Assembly: GCA_036495685.1 (NCBI GenBank)
Contig: DASXMJ010000147.1
Span: 1 to 32,582 of the forward strand
From: Candidatus Binataceae bacterium
GTDB lineage: Bacteria > Desulfobacterota > Binatia > Binatales > Binataceae
DNA: 32,582 nucleotides
Direction of reading: 5' to 3'
Below the pieces are notes generated by a model that made no database searches, was not told the origin of the DNA, and worked only from the letters and a program-made list of their open reading frames with translations. The position numbers were made by a program, and so were the translations under genes. Below are positions 8,591 through 17,449 of the stretch, in pieces (positions within the stretch are counted from its first letter, which is position 1; every line of letters begins with the position of its first letter).

Positions 8591-9607
8591 TTGATAGTCG
8601 TACTCAAACCGCACGTTACCGAAGAGCAGATCGCGACCATAGTCAAGATGGTCGAGGAGCTCGACTATCGTGCGCACGTCATTCATGGGGTGGAGCGAAC
8701 CGTCGTCGCGTGCGTCGGCGAAGAACGCGGGGAGCATCAGCTCGGGCACCTGGAATCGCTGGCCTTTGTGGATCGCGTTATGCCGGTGCTGCGGTCGTTC
8801 AAGCTCGCGGCGCGCGAGGTTCGCCCCGAAGGGTCGCGGATCAAGGTCGACGGGGTGGAAATCGGCGGCAACCGTCTAGCCGTGATCGCCGGCCCCTGCG
8901 CGGTGGAGAGCAGGGAGCAGGTGGAGGCGGCGGCCGCGGGCGTCAAGCAGGGTGGAGCACATCTGTTGCGCGGGGGCGCGTTCAAGCCTCGCACTTCTCC
9001 CTATGCGTTCCAGGGGATGGAGGACGAGGGGCTCCGGTTGCTGGAGGCGGCGGGCCGTAAGGTCGGGCTTCCGGTGGTTACCGAAATCATGGATCCGCAC
9101 GACATCGATCTGGTCGTCGAACATGCGGATATGCTCCAGGTCGGTGCGCGCAATGCGCAGAATTTTTCGCTCCTGCGGAGACTCGGCAGAATCAAGAAAC
9201 CGGTCCTGCTGAAACGCGGGATGTCCACCAAGCTCGAGGAATTTCTGATGGCCGCCGAGTATATCCTGAGCGAGGGTAACCCCAACGTCGTGTTGTGCGA
9301 GCGCGGAATTCGCACCTTTGAGACCGCGACGCGTAACACGCTCGATTTAAATGCGGTGCCGCTGCTCAAGGAATGGACCCATCTTCCGGTGCTGGTCGAT
9401 CCGAGCCACGGCACCGGCATATGGTCGCTAGTCACCCCGATGGCGCTGGCTTCGGTAGCGGCCGGCGCTGACGGATTGCTTATCGAGGTTCATCCCAATC
9501 CCTCGGCAGCCCGCTCCGACGGGCCGCAGCAGCTGAAACCCGAGCGCTTTGCGGACTTGATGAAGTCGCTTGCCCCGGTCGCCCAAGCGCTTGGCCGATC
9601 ATTGTGA
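8591..9607 (+). CDS. aroF: 3-deoxy-7-phosphoheptulonate (DAHP) synthase, class I beta with regulatory domain
   Basis: This cytoplasmic enzyme condenses PEP and erythrose-4-phosphate, the first step of the shikimate pathway. At 338 residues it matches the Thermotoga-type enzyme. Residues 1-~70 form a ferredoxin-like domain that in that type binds Tyr/Phe for feedback inhibition; residues ~95-335 form the catalytic barrel. Visible motifs are AGPC103AVES (metal Cys), RGGAFKPRTSPYAFQG, KRGMS and DPSHGTG. The start codon is TTG, supported by GAGGGG at 8578-8583 and by MIVVLKP, the usual beginning of the regulatory domain. No other aro genes are adjacent. Confidence 0.95.
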   Translation: MIVVLKPHVTEEQIATIVKMVEELDYRAHVIHGVERTVVACVGEERGEHQLGHLESLAFVDRVMPVLRSFKLAAREVRPEGSRIKVDGVEIGGNRLAVIAGPCAVESREQVEAAAAGVKQGGAHLLRGGAFKPRTSPYAFQGMEDEGLRLLEAAGRKVGLPVVTEIMDPHDIDLVVEHADMLQVGARNAQNFSLLRRLGRIKKPVLLKRGMSTKLEEFLMAAEYILSEGNPNVVLCERGIRTFETATRNTLDLNAVPLLKEWTHLPVLVDPSHGTGIWSLVTPMALASVAAGADGLLIEVHPNPSAARSDGPQQLKPERFADLMKSLAPVAQALGRSL

Positions 9608-9665
9608 ACGAAGAAATCGCTCGACTCGTCGCGCGCCGCCACCCTCCTTCACCGGCGGGGGCCAG

Positions 9666-10577
9666 TCACAAACGCCGATAGGGTTCGCCCAACGCCGAAG
9701 GCGACGCGGCCTGGCCGCCCACCGCGGCGAGCACGGCCAGGGTGAGCGCATACGGCAGCGCCAAGAAGATCTGATATGGAATGCTCGTCCCGAAAGCTTG
9801 CAGGCCGAACTGCAATGCCATCGCGGCACCAAAGAGGATTGATGCGGCGGCCAGCCCCCACGGTTTCCATCTCCCGAGGATGACAACCGCCAGAGCGACG
9901 TAGCCGCGGCCCGCCGAGATATTCTCAACGAAGGTACCCGCATATGCGAGGGTGAGATACGCGCCCCCCAGTCCGGTCAGAAGTCCCGCCACCAGCAGCG
10001 CTTGCCATCGCAGTCGATATACATCGAGCCCCAACGAATCCGCAGCTTCCGGGCGCTCACCGGCTGCGCGCAGCGAAAGTCCGTAGCGCGTCCGCCACAG
10101 CAGGTAGCCGGTGATTGGTACTAATGCGAAGGCCAGGTAAACCAGCATATTGTGGTTGAACAGAGCCCCACCCAGTATCGGAATATCGGTTAGCCTCCCA
10201 AACCGCAGCTTGGGAATCAGCGTCACGATAAAGGCCTTGCCGGTAATCCCGAAGAGTTTGCGATAGAAAACCCCGGTGACACCCAGTGCGAAGATATCGA
10301 GCGCGGTTCCGGCGACGACCTGATTCACCGTCAGGTTGACCACCAGCACTGCGAGAATCGCATTAATCGCCAGACCTGCGGCCATTCCGGCCCCCAGCCC
10401 GAGGATGGTCGAGCCGGAGAAATACGCGACCGCGAGCGCGAAGAACGCGCCACACAGCATCGCGCCCTCGATGCCGACATTGATGATCCCCGATTCCTCG
10501 ACCAGCAGCTCGCCCAACGCCGCCAGCAAAATCGGCGTGGCCATCCCGATGCTCGAGCTGAGGAACGCCTCAAGCAT
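9666..10577 (-). CDS. ABC transporter permease, BMP/nucleoside type (second subunit)
   Basis: This 303-residue inner-membrane permease of the BPD_transp_2 family has about eight to nine hydrophobic segments. ESGIINVGIEGAMLCGAFFA near the N-terminus is the hallmark of NupQ/YufQ-type subunits of guanosine/nucleoside or simple-sugar importers. The start MLEAFLSSS at 10577 overlaps the end of the upstream permease gene by 8 bp (ATGCTTGA), so the pair is translationally coupled. A longer in-frame reading up to 10646 lies inside the other permease and is rejected. It is the last gene of the reverse-strand importer operon. Confidence 0.9.
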   Translation of the reverse strand: MLEAFLSSSIGMATPILLAALGELLVEESGIINVGIEGAMLCGAFFALAVAYFSGSTILGLGAGMAAGLAINAILAVLVVNLTVNQVVAGTALDIFALGVTGVFYRKLFGITGKAFIVTLIPKLRFGRLTDIPILGGALFNHNMLVYLAFALVPITGYLLWRTRYGLSLRAAGERPEAADSLGLDVYRLRWQALLVAGLLTGLGGAYLTLAYAGTFVENISAGRGYVALAVVILGRWKPWGLAAASILFGAAMALQFGLQAFGTSIPYQIFLALPYALTLAVLAAVGGQAASPSALGEPYRRL

Positions 10578-11643
10578 TCGGTACCTCAGAGACTGCGCCC
10601 GCCGCCGCGACCTTGCTTCGACCCAGCGCGCTCCACAACTGGGCAAGCACGGGGGTGTCGAATGCCAGGAGGATCATGATGACCAGCGCCTGGATGACTT
10701 GCACCAGTTCCGCAGAAACCCCCTGCGCCCGCTGCATCGCTTGCGATCCATTGTCGAGCGCACCGAACAGAAGCGCGGAAGCGACGATCCCTATCGGATT
10801 GAGCCGCGCGATCAGCGCCACCGCGATCGCCTCGAAGCCCCACCCCGGTGACATCTTCTCGTAGAGACGATGAGTGATCGCCGACACCTGCACTGCCCCA
10901 CCGATTCCGGCAAGTGCGCCCGACAGCGCCAGAATTGTGACCGTCAGCCGGGCGATGGGAATGCCAAAGAATGTGGCAGCACGCCGATTACGTCCCATGG
11001 CTCGCAACTGGAAGCCCACGGCGGTTTTGAACAGCAGCAGCGAACACGCAATTGCGAGCACGATCGCGATCACGATTCCCAGGTTCACGCGGCTGGGAGG
11101 AAAGAACATGTACATGTGCGCGCTTTCGGCGATTGGGGTGCTGGCGGGATAGGCGCCCGAGGCTTCGATCAGCGGACCATGCACCGACCAACTCAGCAGT
11201 TGCGCTGCGACGAAATTCATCATGATGGTGCTGATGACTTCGTTGGTATCGCGATGCGCGCGAAGCCAGCCGCAGATTCCGCCCCACGCGGCCCCACCCA
11301 AGGCCCCCGCGATCAAGATGATCGCGATCGCGAGAGGCCTCGGACATCCTTCGAGATGGGGCCCGATCGCGCCGGCTGCCAGTGCGCCCACGACGAGTTG
11401 TCCATCCGCTCCGATGTTCCACAATGCGCCCGAGAAGGAGACCGAGATAGCAAGCCCGGTGAAAATCAACGGCGTGGATTTGACCACAGTGTCGGTCAGC
11501 GCATACCAGTTGCCGAAAGCGCCCTGTGCCAGCGCCATGAAGACCCCTGCCGGCGACGCTCCCAGCGCCAGCAGCACCCCGGCGAGAATCACGCCGGCGA
11601 GCAGAATCGCGGCCACGGCACGGGCGAGCGAGGACAGAATCAC
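10570..11643 (-). CDS. ABC transporter permease, BMP/nucleoside type (first subunit)
   Basis: This 357-residue polytopic permease pairs with the gene at 9666-10577. NIGADGQLVVGALAAGAIG and TNEVISTIMMNFVAAQLLSW are hallmark segments of YufP/NupP-like subunits. It probably forms the heterodimeric channel of a nucleoside or related-ligand importer. The start is GTG at 11643, with GAGGG about 5 nt before it. It lies 87 nt after the ATPase gene. Confidence 0.9.
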   Translation of the reverse strand: MILSSLARAVAAILLAGVILAGVLLALGASPAGVFMALAQGAFGNWYALTDTVVKSTPLIFTGLAISVSFSGALWNIGADGQLVVGALAAGAIGPHLEGCPRPLAIAIILIAGALGGAAWGGICGWLRAHRDTNEVISTIMMNFVAAQLLSWSVHGPLIEASGAYPASTPIAESAHMYMFFPPSRVNLGIVIAIVLAIACSLLLFKTAVGFQLRAMGRNRRAATFFGIPIARLTVTILALSGALAGIGGAVQVSAITHRLYEKMSPGWGFEAIAVALIARLNPIGIVASALLFGALDNGSQAMQRAQGVSAELVQVIQALVIMILLAFDTPVLAQLWSALGRSKVAAAGAVSEVPNA

Positions 11644-11730
11644 GCCACCCTCGAAGGTCGTCCGCGATTCCTGGTTGCGCTCGGAACCATAGAGACGGAC
11701 GAGGTTTTAAGCCGGCGACCGAACATGGAA

Positions 11731-13191
11731 TCAGGTCCAGTTTCCCGCGATGAGCATGCCGAGCTTTTCCGCGCTGCGCTCGCTTAGATCGGTTTCGCGC
11801 ACCCGCCCGGCGCTGATCACCAGCAGGCGCCCGCAAGTTTCAAGGAGTTCATCCAAATCGCTCGAGATCAGCAGCACCGCACCGCCGGCGGCGGCGAAAT
11901 TGGCCAGAGTCTGGTGGACTTCCGCGGCACCCGCCAAGTCGAGGCCCCGACAGATGTTGTGCGCCACGATGACCTTGGGACCGGACGCGAGTGCACGCGC
12001 GACCGCAAGGCGCTGGCGGTTTCCTCCCGAGAGGGCGGCTGCAAGGGTCTCGGGTCCGGGCGCCCGGATCTGAAAACGACGCAGAAGTTCGGCGCACAGG
12101 TCTCTGGCGCGGGCTCGATCGAGCCATCCGCGATGGGTAGCCTGGTCGCGCAGCGGCTGTGAGAGGACCAGATTCTCCCACAGGGTCATGTCGAGAATCA
12201 GGCCGACCAAGTCGCGATTTTCGGGAATGACGGTGAGCACGGCGCGGTCCAAGTCGGTCCCGCGAACCTCGCCCGAGTCGGGACGGAGCACACCCGCCAA
12301 CACCTCGACCAGTTCGGATTGCCCGTTGCCGTCCACTCCCGCCAGCCCCGCGATCTCGCCTGCCCGCAACGCCAGTGAGACCTGATCGAGAACTCGATGT
12401 CCGTCGCGGTGCAGGGTGACATTACGGATGGCGAGCGCGATGGTATTTCCGACCGACATGGGCGCGACCGCGAGCTTGGGTGGAAGGTCGCCGATCATCG
12501 CGCGTGCCAACTCGCTCGCGTTGGTCTGGGTCGCGCTGGTGCGGGCGACGACGCGGCCCCCGCGCAGAACGGTAATTCGATCGGCAACCGCCAACGCTTC
12601 GGCGAGCTTATGCGTTATCAGCACGATGATTCTGCCCTCGGCCCGCAGGCGTCGCAGCAGATCGAGAAAGGCAGTCAGCTCGCTTGGGCCTAAGACGCCG
12701 GTAGGCTCGTCGAGCATCAAGACCCGCGGCTTGAAGCTGAGTGCCCGCAGAACCTCCAGTCGCACCCGCTCCGCCATCGAGCGCTCTTCGATCGTGGTGC
12801 GCGCTGGCGGCACAGCGAAGCCAAGGCCCTGCGCAAGCATTCGGGCCTCCGATGCGATCGCAGCCAGCTCAAAACGGTCGCTGGCGAAGCCGCCAAAGGC
12901 CAGGTTCTCCTCCCACGTCATCCGCTCAAAAAGCATCGGGCTTTGATTTACCGCCGCGATCCCGGAGCTCAAGGCTGCCCGCGCAGAACCCGCTTGGAGC
13001 GCGACCCCATCGAGCAACGCGTCTCCGCCGTCCGGCCGCAGTCGTCCCGCGATGATGTTCATCAGGGTCGTCTTGCCAGCTCCGTTCTCGCCGATCAGAG
13101 CGTGAATCTCGCCGGGATGCCCCTCGAAGTCGACCCGATCGAGCGCAAGGGTCGCCCCAAACCGTTTGGTGATGTTCCTGGCGGCAAGCAC
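11731..13191 (-). CDS. ABC transporter ATPase with two nucleotide-binding domains
   Basis: This 486-residue cytoplasmic ATPase has two ABC domains in one chain, as in YufO/RbsA-type importers. Domain 1 has an intact Walker A (GENGAGKT, residues 34-41) and Walker B (LMLDEPT), but its signature reads RSMAE instead of LSxGE. Domain 2 has the family-typical degenerate Walker A (GVDGNGQSE) and an intact signature (LSGGNRQR), but its Walker B/D-loop region reads VIVAHNICRGLD, losing the usual PT before RGLD. Only one composite ATP site looks competent. The start is GTG, 18 nt after cca, with no clear ribosome site. No substrate-binding protein gene accompanies it. Confidence 0.9.
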   Translation of the reverse strand: MLAARNITKRFGATLALDRVDFEGHPGEIHALIGENGAGKTTLMNIIAGRLRPDGGDALLDGVALQAGSARAALSSGIAAVNQSPMLFERMTWEENLAFGGFASDRFELAAIASEARMLAQGLGFAVPPARTTIEERSMAERVRLEVLRALSFKPRVLMLDEPTGVLGPSELTAFLDLLRRLRAEGRIIVLITHKLAEALAVADRITVLRGGRVVARTSATQTNASELARAMIGDLPPKLAVAPMSVGNTIALAIRNVTLHRDGHRVLDQVSLALRAGEIAGLAGVDGNGQSELVEVLAGVLRPDSGEVRGTDLDRAVLTVIPENRDLVGLILDMTLWENLVLSQPLRDQATHRGWLDRARARDLCAELLRRFQIRAPGPETLAAALSGGNRQRLAVARALASGPKVIVAHNICRGLDLAGAAEVHQTLANFAAAGGAVLLISSDLDELLETCGRLLVISAGRVRETDLSERSAEKLGMLIAGNWT

Positions 13192-13209
13192 CGTGTGAGC
13201 GAGGTTATA

Positions 13210-14562
13210 TCAGGCGGCGTGAGGAGAGTTGCCCGAAGGAGCGTAGTGGTTCAACACGTACTCCACCGCCTGCTCGCGGTTCACAAGCGTGCCATCGAGC
13301 TGCAGATCCTCGACTTCTTTCAGGATCGCTTTGAAGCGCGGGCCGGGCTCGAAGCCGAGTCCTATGAGGTCATTGCCGCCCATGAGCCGTGCCGGTCGAA
13401 TCTCCGCGGGCGTCATGCTGTTCATTGCCCGTCGGCAGAAATGCCAGAAGCCCAGGTACGACGAGGATGCGAAGGCATCGAGAAAAGCCACCTGCATCAG
13501 TTCCGCGAAACCATCTTCTGCCAGCATGCGCTTGAGCGTAGAGGGACGCATTCGCGGCGCCATGCAGAGGCGCAGATGGTTGCGCACCAGATAGGCGACC
13601 CGCTCCTGAACGAAGCGCGAGCGCCTGAGCCGCGCCATGATCGCGACCGCGACTTCAGCACCCCGGTCGGTGTGTCCGTAGAAGGTGACCTTGCCATCTG
13701 GCGCGACCGCGCGACACTGAGGCTTGGCGATATCATGCAGCAGAATTCCGAACGCGACCGTTTCGGCGCACCCGGGCGGCAGCATCGAGAGGGCAAGCCG
13801 CGTATGGCGGTAGACATCGCCCTCGGGATGAAAGTTCTCCGGCTGGGTGCATCCCACCATCTCAAGCACCTCCGGAACCAGCGCCCCGAGCAACCCGCAC
13901 TCGCGCATGATGTCGATTCCGCGCGCGGCTCCGCCCTCGGTCATCAGCATGACCATTTCCTCTCCCACTCGTTCGGCGGCGATCATTTTGATCATCGGAG
14001 CCGCGCGCTTCATCGCCGCCCAGGTCGCGGGATCGATCGCAAAGTCCAAGCGCGCCGCAAAGCGCGCGGCACGAAGAATCCGCAGGTGATCCTCCGCGAA
14101 GCGGTCGTAAGGATTTCCAATCGCGCGGACGATTCCGGCGCGCAGATCGCGCATGCCTCCGACGAGATCGATGAATCGGTCTTCGCTCGGCTCGTAGTAC
14201 ATTCCGCCGATCGTGAAGTCGCGGCGAAGAGCATCCTCTTCCAGGCTGCCAAAGCGGATCGCGGAGGGCCGCCGCCCGTCGATATAAGGGGCATCGGCGC
14301 GAAACGTCGTTACCTCGAAGGGGTCACCATCGACAACCACCATGATGACCCCGAATGCCGCCCCAATCGCCACGGTACTATCGAACAGCGACTGGACTAC
14401 CTCGGGGCGAGCATCGGTCGCGATATCGTAATCCTTGGGGGGCACGCCCAGGATTCGATCGCGCACACATCCACCGGCAAAAAAAGCCGCGAAGCCTTTT
14501 TCGCGCAGGCGACGAGCAATCGCGAGCGCCTTGCGCTCCTTTTCCGCCCGATTCGAATCCAT
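13210..14562 (-). CDS. cca: CCA tRNA nucleotidyltransferase with HD domain
   Basis: This 450-residue enzyme adds or repairs the 3' CCA of tRNAs. The nucleotidyltransferase head has GG30-31 and the metal pair D44-Y-D46. RRDFTIGGMYYEP and RFAEDHLRILRAARFAARL mark the polyA-polymerase family core. An HD phosphohydrolase-like domain follows (LLHDIAKP, H276-D277). A reading frame open to 15081 adds a non-homologous extension overlapping the SDR gene and is rejected. ATG 14562 has no Shine-Dalgarno sequence but has TATAAA 9 nt upstream. The tRNA-Val in this window already encodes CCA. Confidence 0.93.
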   Translation of the reverse strand: MDSNRAEKERKALAIARRLREKGFAAFFAGGCVRDRILGVPPKDYDIATDARPEVVQSLFDSTVAIGAAFGVIMVVVDGDPFEVTTFRADAPYIDGRRPSAIRFGSLEEDALRRDFTIGGMYYEPSEDRFIDLVGGMRDLRAGIVRAIGNPYDRFAEDHLRILRAARFAARLDFAIDPATWAAMKRAAPMIKMIAAERVGEEMVMLMTEGGAARGIDIMRECGLLGALVPEVLEMVGCTQPENFHPEGDVYRHTRLALSMLPPGCAETVAFGILLHDIAKPQCRAVAPDGKVTFYGHTDRGAEVAVAIMARLRRSRFVQERVAYLVRNHLRLCMAPRMRPSTLKRMLAEDGFAELMQVAFLDAFASSSYLGFWHFCRRAMNSMTPAEIRPARLMGGNDLIGLGFEPGPRFKAILKEVEDLQLDGTLVNREQAVEYVLNHYAPSGNSPHAA

Positions 14563-14571
14563 GACGCGAAT

Positions 14572-14577
14572 TTTATA
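14572..14577 (-). promoter_or_regulatory. Candidate -10 box of a leaderless cca transcript
   Basis: On the reverse strand TATAAA (5/6 match) ends 9 nt before the cca ATG, and no ribosome-binding sequence lies between. The -35 region is weak. It suggests cca and the downstream ABC genes may be expressed separately from the SDR gene, 92 nt upstream. Confidence 0.4.
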
Positions 14578-14654
14578 GCCGGGCGAAGCAGGCGCGCCAT
14601 ATGTCGCGAATGGACGCCGCTGACCAAGAGGGCGTCCAAAGCTTGGCGCGATCT

Positions 14655-15437
14655 TTACTCGCTCGGGGGGCGGCCCAGCGTGATACCGCCGTCGACCGAG
14701 ACAATCTGCCCGGTCACGTTCTTGGCGCGCTCGGAGCACAACCATGATGCGGTCCTGCCGATGTCTTCCGTGGTCTGCTCGCGCCGCAGCGGAACCATCT
14801 GGTGCACTACCGCATCGAAGGTGACGCGCGCCTTGGAATCGCCGCCGCCCATCGCGGCACCCAGATTTTCCCAGACGCGCGTGTATATGAGCCCCGGGGC
14901 CACTGCATTTACGCGAATGCCGGACGGACCGAGCTGCAGCGCCAGTGTCTTCGTATACGAGATCACCCCGGCTTTCGCCGCGGCATATGCGGCAAGGAAG
15001 GGGCTTGGAAGAATGCCGGCAATCGAGGAGGTATTGCAGATCGCGCCGCCCGCGCGCATCCGCGGCACCACCTCGCGGCATACGATATAGACCGAGTTCA
15101 AATTGAGGTCGACGTACTTTCTCCAGGTCTCGACCGCATCCCAGGAGTTTTGGCGCCCGCTCTCAAACCAGGCGCGTTCGCCGCCGCCGGCGTTGTTGCA
15201 CAGCACGTCGGGATGAGCACCCAAGCGTTTGGCGGTCGCTTCGACTGCCTCATGCACCGACCTCTCATCGGTGACGTCGGCCTGGAAACCATGGACGTGT
15301 CCGGCGATGGCCGCAGGAGGGGGAGCCAGCTCGCGGTCGACGACCGCAACCTCATCGACGACCTTTTCATCGAGGAGTGCGGTTACGATCCCCAGTCCGA
15401 GTCCGCGTGCCCCTCCGGTTACGATAGCGTATTTCAT
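14655..15437 (-). CDS. SDR family NAD(P)-dependent oxidoreductase
   Basis: This 260-residue classical short-chain dehydrogenase/reductase carries the cofactor motif TGGARGLG (residues 7-14), NNAG (81-84), and the catalytic S138, Y151 and K155. The PG motif region (NAVAPGLIYT) and the C-terminal VDGG are typical. D34 after the second beta strand (AVVDR) favours NAD over NADP. ATG 15437 has AAGGA upstream and starts the Rossmann fold cleanly; a longer reading to 15467 adds nothing family-like. The substrate is unknown. It lies upstream of cca on the same strand and divergent from the small membrane protein gene. Confidence 0.88.
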   Translation of the reverse strand: MKYAIVTGGARGLGLGIVTALLDEKVVDEVAVVDRELAPPPAAIAGHVHGFQADVTDERSVHEAVEATAKRLGAHPDVLCNNAGGGERAWFESGRQNSWDAVETWRKYVDLNLNSVYIVCREVVPRMRAGGAICNTSSIAGILPSPFLAAYAAAKAGVISYTKTLALQLGPSGIRVNAVAPGLIYTRVWENLGAAMGGGDSKARVTFDAVVHQMVPLRREQTTEDIGRTASWLCSERAKNVTGQIVSVDGGITLGRPPSE

Positions 15438-15584
15438 GGGAGTCCTTTTGTGCCGGGGGCCGGCCAACAGAAACGGCCCACAGCAACCGTCTCTTCAATC
15501 GAGGAAACGCTACAAGACCCGCCTTGTCTCAACAAGCGAATTACCCACCGGGCAAGAGCGTCTAAATAGTTGAGACCATCGAAG

Positions 15585-15854
15585 ATGTCGACCTTGCAAA
15601 TGACTCTGATCGCGGGTGCCGTGTTTCTCGGCGATCTAACGGCGGTTGCCGCAATTGTCGCTTCTCTGTGGCTCGAGCGTAGTCTCGGCGTCAGTCGGGG
15701 GGTGGTGCTCGACTGGATCATCATCGTAGCCGCGAGCTACGGCTTGGCAGCCTGGGTAGCGGGCCACCTGCTCACCCGGAACATGGCTCGCGCCCGGACC
15801 GAGCTCGCAAACAAGCCGGACGTGCACCTGCTGGCCGATTGCCCGCACAGGTGA
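15585..15854 (+). CDS. Small hypothetical membrane protein
   Basis: I do not recognise this protein of about 89 residues. Two hydrophobic segments (residues ~7-29 and ~40-62) predict a membrane hairpin, followed by a short polar tail. The start is uncertain: ATG 15585 is chosen, but an in-frame TTG at 15570 adds five residues, and neither has a strong ribosome site. Its stop lies one base from the end of the convergent AI-2E gene, leaving no room for a terminator. The membrane-like composition and the lack of overlap with neighbours support a real gene. Confidence 0.5.
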   Translation: MSTLQMTLIAGAVFLGDLTAVAAIVASLWLERSLGVSRGVVLDWIIIVAASYGLAAWVAGHLLTRNMARARTELANKPDVHLLADCPHR

Positions 15855-15855
15855 C

Positions 15856-16929
15856 CTACGCGGCTTCCCGGCGCCGATCTCCGTACGTCTTCTGATACAC
15901 CCGCAACAGCGCGGCGAACACCGACATGACCGCGGGTCCGAGAAAGAGGCCCAACGGACCATAAGCCTCCAGCCCCCCGGCGATACCTAGAAACAGCGCC
16001 ATGGTCGGAAGCCCGGTGCCCGACCTCATCAGCAGAGGCTTGACGAAGTTGTCGATGATAGCGACTGCCAGCGAACACCACACCACCAGGACGATTCCCC
16101 AGAACAACCCCGACGCGTAGGCGAGATAAGCTGCCGCCGGCAGCCATACGATCGCCGTCCCGCCCAGGGGCAGTAAGCCTGCGCCGGCAGACAGAACCGC
16201 GAGAAATGCCCAGTATGGGACTCCGCTTACCAGCAGGCCGAACCCGATAGTCACGCCCTGGAGCAGGGCGGTAAGCATCAATCCACGGATTACTGAGGAC
16301 AGCGTGGAGCGCAGCGTTTCGTAGATCGTTTCCTTGTCTTCTTCGTGCAAGGGCGTGAGCCTGCGGAGCGACTCGTAGTAGCTCTCTCCGTCGCGCAGCA
16401 GGTAGAAAAAAACCAACAGGATTATTCCGAAATCGATGATTGCACTCAGCGCGTTCCGCGCCGCGCTCGTGAGATGCTTGCCCACGTACTCGCTGGCGAC
16501 CTGCGCGGCCTGCAGGGCGTATTTTGGTGCTTCGTCCTCGAGCTTGATCCGGTATCCCAGCCGGCGATTCAGGGACATCACCCACTCCGAATGCTTCATC
16601 CATTCGGTCGCATTTCCGATGTTGTTGTTGCCCACGGCGGCCGACGCATAGGCGTAAAGACTCTGCGCTTCGGTGGCGAGGCGTCCCGAGAGCCAGACCG
16701 CCGGGAGAATGACGCCCAGCGCGACCCCAAGGGTCAGGATGAGCGCGGATAGGCTGCGCCGCTTGACGACCCTATCGAGTTCCACCAGCAAAGGATGCAT
16801 TACGAAGGCAATCAAGATCGCCCATGCAATCGGCGTCAGGAACGGGGCGAGCAGGACGAACAGCTCATAAGCCATGAGCGCCAGGAAAGCGAAGAAAAAA
16901 ATCTGGATGATTCGCTCGCGGTCGAACAT
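15856..16929 (-). CDS. AI-2E family transporter (UPF0118)
   Basis: This 357-residue polytopic inner-membrane protein has paired hydrophobic segments at the N-terminus (~8-45), another near 62-85, a central charged domain (~95-150), and about five helices afterwards. The stretch FYLLRDGESYYESLRRLTP and the ending GPLGLFLGPAVMSVFAALL are characteristic of the AI-2E/PerM-like family, whose members export signals or ions. The substrate cannot be inferred. The ATG at 16929 has no strong ribosome site. Confidence 0.9.
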   Translation of the reverse strand: MFDRERIIQIFFFAFLALMAYELFVLLAPFLTPIAWAILIAFVMHPLLVELDRVVKRRSLSALILTLGVALGVILPAVWLSGRLATEAQSLYAYASAAVGNNNIGNATEWMKHSEWVMSLNRRLGYRIKLEDEAPKYALQAAQVASEYVGKHLTSAARNALSAIIDFGIILLVFFYLLRDGESYYESLRRLTPLHEEDKETIYETLRSTLSSVIRGLMLTALLQGVTIGFGLLVSGVPYWAFLAVLSAGAGLLPLGGTAIVWLPAAAYLAYASGLFWGIVLVVWCSLAVAIIDNFVKPLLMRSGTGLPTMALFLGIAGGLEAYGPLGLFLGPAVMSVFAALLRVYQKTYGDRRREAA

Positions 16930-17449
16930 GGACGGGGGTCCCGTTGCTGCCGGCGGCAGTTTAGCAAAAGCGTCAAAGGTCGTCTCCTGTGCCGCCCTGC
17001 CGCCGCAGGCAGCCGGCGTCCGCGCTAATCCTGCCGAGCTTTTGTTCTGCGGCCGCGCCGGGTCCCGACTGTGTCTTCATGCGGAGTTGCGCCGAGTCAA
17101 AAGACCGATACGGTCTCGGTAACTAATGGACTGGAGGCCTCGACCATTCGCCCTGCCCGAATCTCTATCTCGAGCGCGAGTCCGGACATGCGCACCTTTC
17201 GCGTCTTCAGTTGGTCAGCCGCGACCTTTTGGTTTCTTCGCTGAGCTGCGCACGACGTGGTGGACGAATCGGGGGGATCATGTCCACGATACTTGGAATT
17301 GCATACCGCACCGGACCTCGCGCGGAGTTCGGTTCGTCGGCTCAGCGAGGCTCCTGCGCGTTCGCGAGAGGGACTTCGGTTGCCCGACTTGGGGAGATCT
17401 GTTACGCCTTGCTGTTGCTTGCTACGGTTTTCCAAACTCGAGCGATTCC
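16930..17449. other. 520-bp intergenic region without a supported gene
   Basis: This region lies between the start of the AI-2E gene and tRNA-Val. Several short open frames exist, but none resembles a protein family or has a ribosome site. One reverse-strand frame (17097-17540) runs through the tRNA and is an artefact. No clear promoter, repeat array or terminator is visible. Confidence 0.6.

Noticed and set aside
14563..15081. N-terminal extension of the cca reading frame
   Set aside because: It overlaps the SDR gene, is Arg-rich and non-homologous; the family start fits ATG 14562.
12943..15090. Long forward frame of 715 codons
   Set aside because: It is the antisense shadow of cca, the ABC ATPase 5' end and the SDR gene, all with clear family motifs.
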